Below are positions 1 through 7,590 of a stretch of 57,668 nucleotides of DNA, piece after piece (the stretch's first letter is position 1; each line of letters starts with the position of its first letter). The stretch spans positions 1-57,668 of the forward strand of contig CADBHQ010000022.1 of assembly GCA_902794535.1 (NCBI GenBank), in the 5' to 3' direction. This DNA comes from Fibrobacter succinogenes (GTDB lineage: Bacteria; Fibrobacterota; Fibrobacteria; Fibrobacterales; Fibrobacteraceae). Both the position numbers and the translations under genes were made by a program. Under the pieces are notes generated by a model. The model saw only the letters and a program-made list of their open reading frames with translations, had not been told where the DNA came from and did no database searches.

Positions 1-1
1 G

Positions 2-895
2 AACATCCGTAATGGTGCCGTGAGCCCGATTTCTGGCTTGGTGCATGCGATTGTTTTGCTCCTCATTATGCTGGTGCTTGGTAAGTATGCCGAAATGATT
101 CCGATGGCAGCCCTTGCCGCTGTGCTTTTCCAGGTGGCATTCAATATGTGCGGCTACCGCAGCTTTATCAAGATGTTCAAGGCTCCCAAGAGCGACATTG
201 CGGTGATGCTCGTGGCCTTCTTCCTCACGGTGATTATTGACCTGACGGTCGCTATCGAAGTCGGTGTGCTGCTTGCTGCTGTGCTCTTCATTAAGCGCAT
301 GAGCGATGTTTCTGAAATGGAAACGGTCACCGAAGCCCTCAAGGAAGATGACGAAGAAGCCGCCCACAATGACCTCAGCCGTCAGGTGCCGAAGGGTGTG
401 GCTGTGTACGAACTTGCTGGTTCCCTGTTCTTTGGTGCTGTTGACAAGTTCAAGGATACCATGGCCCGCATTTCGGACAAGCCGAAGATCCTTATTCTGC
501 GCATGCGTAGCGTGTCTAGCATCGATGCCGCCGGTATCCAGATGATTGAAGACTTGCTTAGCCGTTGTAATCGTGAAGGTACGCAGCTGTTGCTGTCGGG
601 TGTGCATGCCCAGCCGGTGGTGGCCCTGACTCGTGCCGGTGTGCTCAAGCAGCTCGGCGAAGAAAACGCCCTCGGTAACATTGATGCTGCCCTCAACCGT
701 GCCCGTGAACTCTTGGGTCTCCCGATTGTTGACTCCTCGCACGAAGCTCAGCCCGCACCTACGGTTTCTTGGGAAAAGAACCTCGACAAGCCGTGGATGC
801 CTGAAGAATCTAACGCTGCTGTGGCCGAAGAAACGCCGGAAGTTATCGCCGAAAAGATGATGGATGAACCGGTTGTAAAGATCGAAGAAAAATAG
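2..895 (+). CDS. SulP-family anion transporter, C-terminal part (5' partial)
   Basis: The frame is open to the window edge, so the gene starts upstream. The first visible residues, NIRNGAVSPISG, match the conserved NxRxGAxSPxSG stretch before the last membrane segments of SulP/SLC26 permeases. Hydrophobic segments follow up to about nt 300. After a short acidic linker comes a STAS domain (about nt 400-720) with the expected GSLFFGAVDKF strand and the SSIDAAGIQMIEDL helix. A charged tail rich in Glu, Pro and Ala ends the protein. The family moves sulfate, bicarbonate or other anions across the inner membrane. The substrate cannot be told from this fragment. A terminator-like hairpin follows at 970. 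Confidence 0.9.
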   Translation, partial: NIRNGAVSPISGLVHAIVLLLIMLVLGKYAEMIPMAALAAVLFQVAFNMCGYRSFIKMFKAPKSDIAVMLVAFFLTVIIDLTVAIEVGVLLAAVLFIKRMSDVSEMETVTEALKEDDEEAAHNDLSRQVPKGVAVYELAGSLFFGAVDKFKDTMARISDKPKILILRMRSVSSIDAAGIQMIEDLLSRCNREGTQLLLSGVHAQPVVALTRAGVLKQLGEENALGNIDAALNRARELLGLPIVDSSHEAQPAPTVSWEKNLDKPWMPEESNAAVAEETPEVIAEKMMDEPVVKIEEK

Positions 896-969
896 AACTT
901 TGTTTGTAGTGCTTAGGGGCTAGAAAACCCCAAAAACTGCCAAATTTCGTAATATTTTTGAAAGTTTGT

Positions 970-1005
970 GACGGAAATCGCATTGTGATTTCCGTCTCTT
1001 TATTT
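970..1005 (+). terminator. Rho-independent terminator after the SulP gene
   Basis: A perfect 10-bp stem (GACGGAAATC / GATTTCCGTC, 970-979 and 987-996) with a 7-nt loop is followed by the T-rich stretch TCTTTATTT. It lies 75 nt after the transporter stop codon and ends that transcript. Confidence 0.85.
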
Positions 1006-1027
1006 ATGTGCAATTTGTATCTAAATT

Positions 1028-1153
1028 ATGGACATGACTAAGAACATTGCCTTACAGTCTGCACAGAAAGCAAAAATCTTCTGGAACTTCGCATTCAACT
1101 ACTTAGTTGCTTTTGGTGGAGTTACCTGGGTTCTTGTTCACTGCTTCTGCTAA
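1028..1153 (+). CDS. Small single-span membrane peptide (41 aa), unrecognised
   Basis: An ATG-started frame of 41 codons lies between the upstream terminator and purN. The N-terminal half is polar and lysine-containing (MDMTKNIALQSAQKAK). It is followed by one hydrophobic, aromatic segment of about 22 residues that ends at a His-Cys-Phe-Cys C-terminus. A TATCTAAATT sequence directly abuts the ATG, so the message could have almost no leader. The stop lies 21 nt before purN. The reasons to think it is coding are its position, its open frame and its regular polar-then-membrane layout. No family is recognised. Confidence 0.45.
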   Translation: MDMTKNIALQSAQKAKIFWNFAFNYLVAFGGVTWVLVHCFC

Positions 1154-1161
1154 TTTTTTTC

Positions 1162-1169
1162 TAAATTTG
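1162..1169 (+). promoter_or_regulatory. Candidate -10/-7 element of purN
   Basis: TAAATTTG fits the TAnnTTTG element known from Bacteroidota promoters. It ends only 5 nt before the purN ATG and no Shine-Dalgarno sequence fits between, so the transcript may be leaderless. No convincing -35 is visible. Confidence 0.4.
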
Positions 1170-1174
1170 CGCCC

Positions 1175-1765
1175 ATGTTTAAAATAGGCGTGATGGCTTC
1201 CGGTGGAGGAAGCAACTTTAAAGCAATTATTGACCGCATTGGCGAGGGCGACCTCGAAGCCCAATGCAAGTTCCTGATTACCAATAATGGTGGTTGTGGG
1301 GCTGTTTCTCATGCAGAATCCTACGGAATACCTGTATTCCATATTTCGGGCAAAACGCACCCCGATACGGCGGCCTACGAAACTGCCCTTTTAGAAGTCA
1401 TCGATCGCTACGATATTGATTTGTTGATTTTGGCTGGCTACATGAAGGCTTTGCCTGTAAGCCTCATTAAAAGGCTCCCGGACCGCATTCTGAACATTCA
1501 CCCGTCGCTTTTGCCCAAGTATGGCGGTAAGGGCTTTTTCGGAATTCACGTGCACGAAGCGGTGATTGCCGCGCACGATACAGAATCGGGCCCCACGGTT
1601 CACTTGGTCAGCGAAGAAATCGACCAAGGCCGCGTTCTTGCGCAGACTCGCGTGCCTGTTGAAGAAGGCGATACGCCGGAAACGCTTGCAGCCCGAGTGC
1701 TGGTGCAGGAACACGCCCTCTACTGGAAGACGATTAAGGATTACGCCGCTCAAATAGGCTTGTAG
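1175..1765 (+). CDS. purN: Phosphoribosylglycinamide formyltransferase (GART)
   Basis: PurN transfers the formyl group of 10-formyl-THF to GAR in de novo purine synthesis, in the cytoplasm. The 196-residue product has the normal bacterial length. It opens with the nucleotide-binding MASGGGSNFKAI loop. The catalytic residues are present: N107 and H109 in NIHPSLLPKY, and D150 in SEEIDQG. The SGPTVH segment sits at 138-143. A KGFFG sequence replaces the more usual GxxxxG loop variants. rnhB begins 3 nt after the stop, so the two are probably cotranscribed. No other purine gene is nearby. Confidence 0.95.
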   Translation: MFKIGVMASGGGSNFKAIIDRIGEGDLEAQCKFLITNNGGCGAVSHAESYGIPVFHISGKTHPDTAAYETALLEVIDRYDIDLLILAGYMKALPVSLIKRLPDRILNIHPSLLPKYGGKGFFGIHVHEAVIAAHDTESGPTVHLVSEEIDQGRVLAQTRVPVEEGDTPETLAARVLVQEHALYWKTIKDYAAQIGL

Positions 1766-1768
1766 CCC

Positions 1769-2527
1769 ATGAAGTTCAAGGTTCCGGCATTTCTTGAAGG
1801 AATAGAAGCTCCTGTCGATGGCGAAATTGCCATGCGCAAGTTCGCCGCGCAAGCGGGGAAAGGTGCAATCGTAGTCGGTATCGACGAAGTCGGTCGTGGC
1901 CCGCTTGCTGGCCCGGTTGTGGCATGTGCGGCTGTCCTTAAGGCGCCCGATGCGCTCTTGACGCTCAACGATTCCAAAAAACTCACTCGCCCCAAGCGCG
2001 AAGCCATGTATCAGGACGTGCAAGATGCATGCGCCTGCTTTGCTGTAGCGAGCGCCTCGGTTGAAGAAATTGACCGCATGAACATTCTGGAAGCGGACTT
2101 TTTGGCTATGCGCCGCGCCCTGCAGGCCCTCGGCATGCCCGGCTTGCATGAATCAGCCCCTCAGATTCCGGTATTTCAGAAAGGCTCCTTTGCCGAGGTT
2201 TTCGGCTCGCCGCTCAAGGCTCAGAGTTCATTGCTCATTGCAGTCGACGGCAACCTCAAAATTCATGGGATTCCCGAAGAAATGCAGATTCCCGTGGTCA
2301 AGGGCGATGGCCGCATTGCAAGCATCTCGGCGGCCTCGATTTTGGCAAAAGTCTTCCGTGACCGTTACATGGATGACCTCGAAAAGAAATTCCCCGGTTA
2401 CGGCTTCGACAAGCATGCCGGTTATGGAACCAAGGCTCACCTTGACGCAATCCGCCGTCTCGGCATGACTGCGGAACATCGTAAAAGCTTTCACCCCAAG
2501 AGTTTACAAACCGAGCTAGATCTTTAA
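1769..2527 (+). CDS. rnhB: Ribonuclease HII
   Basis: RNase HII cuts the RNA strand of RNA-DNA hybrids and removes single ribonucleotides from DNA. The family signature GIDEVGRGPLAGPV is at about residues 38-51, giving the catalytic Asp and Glu, with NDSKKLTRPKR and KGDGRIASISAASILAKV downstream. The C-terminus has the HAGYGTKAH segment. At 252 residues it is longer than most homologues. The extra length is about 33 N-terminal residues and a loop around 125-150. An internal ATG at 1832 would give a more usual length, but the upstream ATG lies just behind purN and is kept. Confidence 0.93.
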   Translation: MKFKVPAFLEGIEAPVDGEIAMRKFAAQAGKGAIVVGIDEVGRGPLAGPVVACAAVLKAPDALLTLNDSKKLTRPKREAMYQDVQDACACFAVASASVEEIDRMNILEADFLAMRRALQALGMPGLHESAPQIPVFQKGSFAEVFGSPLKAQSSLLIAVDGNLKIHGIPEEMQIPVVKGDGRIASISAASILAKVFRDRYMDDLEKKFPGYGFDKHAGYGTKAHLDAIRRLGMTAEHRKSFHPKSLQTELDL

Positions 2528-2580
2528 GCCTTTTTTTGTAAACTTTTGTTTCTTACGATATTGTTGCAAATTTTACCTAG

Positions 2581-2608
2581 GACCCCGGAAACTTTTCCGT
2601 GGTCTTTT
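2581..2608 (+). terminator. Terminator between rnhB and the tol operon
   Basis: GACCcCGGAA (2581-2590) pairs with TTCCGtGGTC (2595-2604) around an ACTT loop with one mismatch, and TTTT follows directly. It separates purN-rnhB from tolQ. Confidence 0.65.
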
Positions 2609-2666
2609 GCTATATTGTTGCCAAACAACAAGATACGAGTCTTTTTCCGGCTAACGGGAGGTGATT

Positions 2667-3359
2667 TTGAACAATTCGGTACCTTTACTCCAAATGCTTA
2701 CGCAGTCCGATATCGCGACCATCGTGATTTTGGGCATTTTGGCCATCATGTCGCTCGGTTCGTGGGGCATTATCATTGTAAAGTACATCGTGAATCGCAA
2801 GAACCAGCGCGCAAACGTCGTGTTCTTCCGCGATTTTATTAACGTGCGCCAGTTCGTGGAATTGCAGGGACTCTGCGAAACCGCAGACGACAGTGCGCTC
2901 CGCAGCTTGACCTCCGAAGTGCTTAAGGAAGCCTCCAAGTTCAGTAACTTCGTGAGCTACGATTCCATTCAGCACCGTGCATCGCTTTTGGAAGACACCA
3001 TCCAGCGCTCGATTGAAGGCTTGCGCCTGACTGAAGACCGCTACCTTGGCTTCTTGGCCACGTGCTCGAACCTCGCCCCGTTCTTCGGACTTTTGGGTAC
3101 GGTGTGGGGAATCATGGTCGCCTTCTTCCAGATTGGTCAGCATGGTTCTGCAGACCTTACCGTGGTCGCTCCGGGTATCGCTATGGCTTTGATTACGACG
3201 GTTGCAGGCCTTGTGGTTGCAATCCCTGCTTCTGCCGGCTATAACTATTTCACCGCCCGCAACGGTCAGAACGAAATTTCGTACTTCAACTTCGGCTCCC
3301 AGGTGCTTAGCCTCTTTAAGCGCGGTGACTTGCTCGCTCTTGAAGAAGTGGCTGGCTAG
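2667..3359 (+). CDS. tolQ: TolQ/ExbB-type proton-channel protein
   Basis: TolQ forms, with TolR, the inner-membrane motor that drives TolA using the proton gradient. Three membrane segments are visible: one near the N-terminus (IVILGILAIMSLGSWGIIIV), then two around residues 130-150 and 165-190. The conserved TxLAPFFGLLGTVWGIM-type region and a GIAMALITTVAGLVVAIPA segment match the MotA/TolQ/ExbB family. A GTG at 2661 opens the frame, but it lies inside the GGGAGGTG ribosome-binding site. TTG at 2667, 5 nt after GGAGG, is the better start and gives 230 residues. tolR follows 8 nt downstream. Confidence 0.9.
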   Translation: MNNSVPLLQMLTQSDIATIVILGILAIMSLGSWGIIIVKYIVNRKNQRANVVFFRDFINVRQFVELQGLCETADDSALRSLTSEVLKEASKFSNFVSYDSIQHRASLLEDTIQRSIEGLRLTEDRYLGFLATCSNLAPFFGLLGTVWGIMVAFFQIGQHGSADLTVVAPGIAMALITTVAGLVVAIPASAGYNYFTARNGQNEISYFNFGSQVLSLFKRGDLLALEEVAG

Positions 3360-3367
3360 GAGGCATA

Positions 3368-3775
3368 GTGAAGCGCAGTCGCGGTAAAGAACTTAAGCAG
3401 GAAATGAACCTCACGAACATGATTGATATCGTGTTCGCTATTCTGATTGTGTTCATTATTTCTGCGCCTCTCATGAGCCAGGGGGTCAAGGTGGACCTGC
3501 CTAAGGCAGAAGCTCCGACCATGGAACAAGAGAAGCTCTTGAAAGTTTCAATCACTAAGAACGAGGAACTCTACATTGCCGACATGATGGTTGACTTTGC
3601 AAGTTTCAACAACGTGTTCAAGTCGCTCTGGAACGGCGAGATGGCGGTGGTCATCAATGCCGATGAGTCGGTGAACTATGGCCTTGTGATGAAAGTGGTG
3701 ACCCAGGTGCAAAAGCTCGGGGTGACCAAGCTCGGATTCCTGACGATGAATCCCAAGGAAAAACCGGGGAAGTAG
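3368..3775 (+). CDS. tolR: TolR/ExbD-type protein
   Basis: This is the single-span partner of TolQ in the proton-driven motor. The start is GTG, with GGAGG 8-12 nt upstream in the tolQ stop region. Residues 13-35 form the membrane helix (NLTNMIDIVFAILIVFI), with the conserved Asp at position 20 that takes part in proton transfer. The periplasmic part carries the usual VDLPKAEAP segment just after the membrane and an ExbD-like fold with VVINADESVNYG. At 135 residues it has the family length. Its TAG stop is immediately followed by the GTG of the next gene. Confidence 0.92.
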   Translation: MKRSRGKELKQEMNLTNMIDIVFAILIVFIISAPLMSQGVKVDLPKAEAPTMEQEKLLKVSITKNEELYIADMMVDFASFNNVFKSLWNGEMAVVINADESVNYGLVMKVVTQVQKLGVTKLGFLTMNPKEKPGK

Positions 3776-4525
3776 GTGAGCGAAGAAAGAAACATCCAGT
3801 ACTTCTCGTCGCAAGATGATGGAACGATGGTGAAAATCATCGTGTGCGCTGTAGTATTCCACTTGCTCGTTGCGGGAATTTGCATCGCTTTCCATTTTGT
3901 GAACTTTAAGCATGAACCGGAACCGATTCCGGTGTTTGAAATGGTGCAGGTTAACCAGCCGGTGCAGCCGCGTCCGAAACCGCCGCGCCCGAAGCCGGTA
4001 GAACCTAAGCCAGAACAGCCCAAGCCGATTGAGCCTAAGCCCGAACCGAAACCGAAGGTGGACCAGCAGTTGCCGCCTGAACCTAAGGTCGAAGAAAAAC
4101 CGCCCGAACCGGAGCCGGTGGAAGAACCCCAGCCGGAACCAGAACCGGAGCCGGAACCGCAGGATGATTTTGAAGTAGACGATCTGGATTTGCCGACGGC
4201 TGTCGAAGCCCCGAGCTTGAATCCGGTGGGATCCGTGGATATGGACCCGCTTATGCAAGTTTATCTGGAACGTTTAAAACAAATTATCATGAGTAATTTC
4301 AATCCGCCTTCGAACTTGAATGTGCGTCGCGATGTAAAGACCACGGTGCAGTTTACGGTGGACCGCTTTGGCGGTATTACAGCAATTACCCTCAAGCGTA
4401 GTTCTGGAAATAAGACTTGGGATCATTTGTCAGTTCGTGCAGTACAAATTTCTAAGGTTCCGGAGCTTCCGCCTAACTTTAGAGCCCCTTCGTTGGTTCT
4501 TCACTTTAATTTCACGCCAAATTAA
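3776..4525 (+). CDS. TolA/TonB-like energy transducer
   Basis: The order is a short cytoplasmic N-terminus, one membrane helix (about residues 19-42), then a long periplasmic stretch of Pro, Glu and Lys repeats (about 45-140), and last a TonB/TolA-type C-terminal domain. That domain contains MQVYLERLKQIIMSNFNPP and a VQFTVDRFGGI strand. The repeat region has PKP and PEP units as in TonB, not the Ala-rich helix of enterobacterial TolA. Its place between tolR and tolB argues that it does the TolA job of linking the motor to TolB and Pal. It starts with GTG directly after the tolR stop. A TonB role for the receptors in this genome cannot be excluded. Confidence 0.85.
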   Translation: MSEERNIQYFSSQDDGTMVKIIVCAVVFHLLVAGICIAFHFVNFKHEPEPIPVFEMVQVNQPVQPRPKPPRPKPVEPKPEQPKPIEPKPEPKPKVDQQLPPEPKVEEKPPEPEPVEEPQPEPEPEPEPQDDFEVDDLDLPTAVEAPSLNPVGSVDMDPLMQVYLERLKQIIMSNFNPPSNLNVRRDVKTTVQFTVDRFGGITAITLKRSSGNKTWDHLSVRAVQISKVPELPPNFRAPSLVLHFNFTPN

Positions 4526-4585
4526 GGTGATAGTGGTCTGGGGTAGCGAAAAATTGTATTATATTGAACAAACGAGTGGATTAGA

Positions 4586-5878
4586 ATGGAAAAAATGAGA
4601 TTTCTTGCAAGCGTCGCTGCCTTTGCGCTGGCCATGCTGCCGGTGACATCGCATGCGACCATCGATACGATTGCCGTAGATGTGGGTATTTCTGTCTTTA
4701 AGACGATGCCCATTGGCGTTGTTCCTTTTGCAGAAAAGAAGTCCATTGACTGGATCGAAGAAAAACCGCATTTGATTGTGACCCGTGATGCAAATCTTTC
4801 GGGCCGTTTCGACGTTGTTTCTTCGGACAAATTCGACCTGCCTTTGTTCAGCAAGACTCATGCCAAGCATTACATTACGGGTAAGGTGACTCCTGTAGGT
4901 AAGTTGCTGAAGGTGGAATGTTTCTTGTATGCATCGCAGACCAAAGACGTGATGCTTGGTGAATCGTATACGGTGGAACAGAAGGATATGCGCCGTGCCT
5001 TGCACCAGTTCTTTGACCAGGTGATTTACCGCCTGTGGGGTGAACGCGGTGTCGCTTCTACCAAGCTTGCCTATGTTTCCAAGATTGACGGCGTTAAGCA
5101 GGTGGTGGTTTCTGATTACGATGGATTCCATCGCAGCCAGATTACCCGCGACACGACCATTAGCATGATGCCTGTTTGGATGAAGGGTAACGCAGGCCTT
5201 TACTATGTGAATTTCAAGACGCACCGTCCGAAGCTTTATTCCAAGACTTTTGGCGGCGTTGAAAGATCGGTGTTCCCGCAGTTGGAACAGACCTATAGCC
5301 CGGCTGTAAACCCGAAGACGGGTGAACTTTTGTTCTCGAGCACGGTTGACGGCAAGACGGATTTGTACATCGGAGATCCTTCTACGGGTAGGGCTAAAAA
5401 GTTTGCTTACCTCAAGTCGAACCAGACTAGCCCGGCATGGAGCCCGTATGCTTCTGAAGTGCTCTTTACGAGTGACCGTGGCGGTGGCCCGCAGATTTTT
5501 GCAATGGGTAAGGATGGTTCCGATTTGCGCCGCGTGACCTTTATGGGCCGCTATAACGAACGTGCTAGTTGGTCGCCCGAAGGTGACCGCATTGCCTATA
5601 CTTCGATGGATGCTGGCCACATGAACATTTATACCTGCGCTCTCGATGGTTCTGACATTGTGCAGCTCACGAGCAACGCCGGCAACAACGAACACCCCAC
5701 TTGGTCGCCTGATGGCAAGCTGATTGCTTTTGCTAGCAACCGTAGCGGTTCGTATCAGATTTACATTATGAGAAAAGACGGCTCGAACGTGACCCGTATT
5801 ACCAATTCCGGTGAAAACACTTCGCCCACGTGGTCTTTTTTCTACGACGATTTTAAACAACCAACAAAAGGAAGGTAA
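4586..5878 (+). CDS. tolB: TolB, periplasmic beta-propeller protein
   Basis: TolB sits in the periplasm and links Pal to the Tol motor. The 430-residue product has a signal peptide (RFLASVAAFALAMLPVTSHA), an N-terminal domain typical of TolB, and from about residue 200 a series of WD40-like TolB repeats. The repeats carry the motifs SPAWSPYASEVLFTSDR, ASWSPEGDRIAYTS and PTWSPDGKLIAFASNRSG. The ATG at 4586 and an in-frame ATG at 4595 are both possible starts. A TATTATATT sequence in the 60-nt gap before it could be an internal promoter. pal starts 3 nt after the stop. Confidence 0.95.
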   Translation: MEKMRFLASVAAFALAMLPVTSHATIDTIAVDVGISVFKTMPIGVVPFAEKKSIDWIEEKPHLIVTRDANLSGRFDVVSSDKFDLPLFSKTHAKHYITGKVTPVGKLLKVECFLYASQTKDVMLGESYTVEQKDMRRALHQFFDQVIYRLWGERGVASTKLAYVSKIDGVKQVVVSDYDGFHRSQITRDTTISMMPVWMKGNAGLYYVNFKTHRPKLYSKTFGGVERSVFPQLEQTYSPAVNPKTGELLFSSTVDGKTDLYIGDPSTGRAKKFAYLKSNQTSPAWSPYASEVLFTSDRGGGPQIFAMGKDGSDLRRVTFMGRYNERASWSPEGDRIAYTSMDAGHMNIYTCALDGSDIVQLTSNAGNNEHPTWSPDGKLIAFASNRSGSYQIYIMRKDGSNVTRITNSGENTSPTWSFFYDDFKQPTKGR

Positions 5879-5881
5879 AAA

Positions 5882-6469
5882 ATGAAGAACTTCGTGAAAC
5901 TCGCTTTCGTGGCATCTGCCGCAGCTCTCTGCCTTGTCGCTTGCGCCAAGCAGCAACAGCCCCAGACTGAACCGGAAGCCGCTCCGGCTCCTGCCGCTGC
6001 CGCTCCGGCTGCTGAACCGAATGCAGATTCTCTGGCTGCTGAACAGGCTCGCCTCGAAGCTGAACGCCTGGCTGCTGAACGTGCTCGCTTGGAAGCCGAA
6101 CGCGCCCGCCTCGAAGCTTTGATCAACCAGATCATGAGCGAAGACGTTTACTTTGACTTTGACCGTTCTGAACTCACCGAAAAGGCTAAGGAACTCTTGG
6201 CTCAGGTGGGCGAACTCCTGATTAAGGAAGAACGCTTCACGATTACGATTGAAGGCCACACCGATGCTCGCGGTACTGAAGACTACAACTTCACTCTCGG
6301 TGCAAAGCGTGCCATGAAGGTGAAGGAATTCCTCGTTGCTTACGGCATTGACGCCAAGCGCATGGAATCGGTCAGCTACGGTAAGGAAGCTCCGAAGGTT
6401 GAAGGTTCGACCGAAGAAGCTTACTCCCAGAACCGTCGCGCCAACTTCCGCGTGAACATCAAGGAATAA
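5882..6469 (+). CDS. pal: Pal, peptidoglycan-associated lipoprotein
   Basis: The start is set by a strong AAGGAAGG just upstream. The signal peptide ends in the lipobox LVAC, giving a lipidated Cys. An Ala/Pro/Gln-rich linker and a helical stretch of ARLEAER repeats follow. The C-terminal OmpA-like domain (about residues 85-195) has the peptidoglycan-binding signature EGHTDARGTEDYNFTLGAKRA and ends with NRRANFRV. It anchors the outer membrane to the wall and binds TolB. At 195 residues it is slightly longer than E. coli Pal because of the Ala-Arg-Glu repeat arm. Confidence 0.96.
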   Translation: MKNFVKLAFVASAAALCLVACAKQQQPQTEPEAAPAPAAAAPAAEPNADSLAAEQARLEAERLAAERARLEAERARLEALINQIMSEDVYFDFDRSELTEKAKELLAQVGELLIKEERFTITIEGHTDARGTEDYNFTLGAKRAMKVKEFLVAYGIDAKRMESVSYGKEAPKVEGSTEEAYSQNRRANFRVNIKE

Positions 6470-6544
6470 GATTCTTTAAATTTCGTCCTCGTCTTGCCTG
6501 TTGCGGGCGAGGAATTATGCGGGTAATTAAAAAGAACTTGTTAT

Positions 6545-7489
6545 ATGAAAAACAAAAAATTGAACATCGTATTTCCCTTGCTTATGGTAGCAGCCCTTAC
6601 GGGTTGTAGCCAGATGACTGTGCTCCGTACTAAGGAAATAAAGGCTGTCGGCGCTGAAGTTCAGGCCAACCTTGATTCTGTAGTACAGAGCTTAAAGGCT
6701 CAAAACGATTCTCTGCGTGCAGAATTGGCTGCGGCTGACCTTGCTCAGAAGCGCATGCAGGCCGAAATCACTATGCTTTCGCGCCGTGTGGGCGATGAGT
6801 CTGAACGTAACGATTCCAGGCAAGAAGAAATCATCTACCGCTTGGATATGTTGCTCGGCAAGTCCGACAAGATCTTGGCAAAGAAGGTGGTCGTGAGCGG
6901 TGCGCCTACAGCACCGGTCTCCATGGATAGCCTGGAACGCGAAGCCGAAAAGTTGGTGGAAGCCGAAGCGATGTTCAATACGGCCCGCTCCGATTACCAT
7001 CGCGGTGAATTCAAGCTGGCTTACAGCGGTTTCAAACAGGTTTATGAACAAATGAAAGAAGGCGAACTCGCCGAGAATTCGCTTTACTGGATGGCGCTCT
7101 GCCTGATTGATGTGGCCCAGATTGACAAGGCGAAAAAGGTCTTTGCTCGCATGTCGGAAGCCTTCCCCGACGGCCAGAAGACCTGCCCCGCATTGTTCAA
7201 GCTTTCGACCCTTTATGGCGAAGAATGCGACATCAACAAGCAAAAGCAGTACCTGCAGAAGATTCTTTCGACCAAGTCTTGCGAAAAGTCTGCCGAATTC
7301 GAACAGGCAGCCGAAATGTTGCAGGAAATCTTGGAAAAAGAAGACAAGAAATCTGCCGGTGAACCTGTGGAAAGATGCGTGCCTGTGGTTCGAGAACCGG
7401 TCAAGCCGACCTCCCGCAAGTCGACGACCGATAATGCTTCTGAACCGACTGCAAGCGCAACGACCGAATCTACGGAAGCCGCTCTGTAA
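6545..7489 (+). CDS. CpoB/YbgF-like lipoprotein with coiled coil and TPR
   Basis: This is the sixth gene of the Tol-Pal operon, the place of cpoB (ybgF) in proteobacteria. The signal peptide ends at LTGC. Residues about 30-90 are a predicted coiled coil (long Lys/Glu/Asp/Ala stretch with QAEITMLSRRV). Residues about 150-255 look like tetratricopeptide repeats (DYHRGEFKLAYSGFKQV, NSLYWMALCLIDVAQIDKA). The C-terminus is a low-complexity Thr/Ser/Glu tail. CpoB coordinates outer-membrane constriction with wall synthesis. Here that role is inferred from position and domain order. A lipidated form differs from the soluble E. coli protein. Confidence 0.75.
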   Translation: MKNKKLNIVFPLLMVAALTGCSQMTVLRTKEIKAVGAEVQANLDSVVQSLKAQNDSLRAELAAADLAQKRMQAEITMLSRRVGDESERNDSRQEEIIYRLDMLLGKSDKILAKKVVVSGAPTAPVSMDSLEREAEKLVEAEAMFNTARSDYHRGEFKLAYSGFKQVYEQMKEGELAENSLYWMALCLIDVAQIDKAKKVFARMSEAFPDGQKTCPALFKLSTLYGEECDINKQKQYLQKILSTKSCEKSAEFEQAAEMLQEILEKEDKKSAGEPVERCVPVVREPVKPTSRKSTTDNASEPTASATTESTEAAL

Positions 7490-7512
7490 TAGTTCAAAAT
7501 CTTTCAAAAAGA

Positions 7513-7548
7513 AAACTCCGCCGATTGATTCGCCGGAGTTTTTCTTTA
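7513..7548 (+). terminator. Terminator of the tol-pal operon
   Basis: AAACTCCG (7513-7520) pairs with CGGAGTTT (7534-7541) around a 13-nt loop, followed by TTTCTTT. It lies between cpoB and the convergent murA. Confidence 0.75.
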
Positions 7549-7590
7549 GTCTCTCGTCTGTAGCCGCGTAGCGGCGTTCTCTCGTCTAGT

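Noticed and set aside
4559..6259. 566-codon open frame antisense to tolB and pal
   Set aside because: Shadow of two clear genes; no start signal and no domain.
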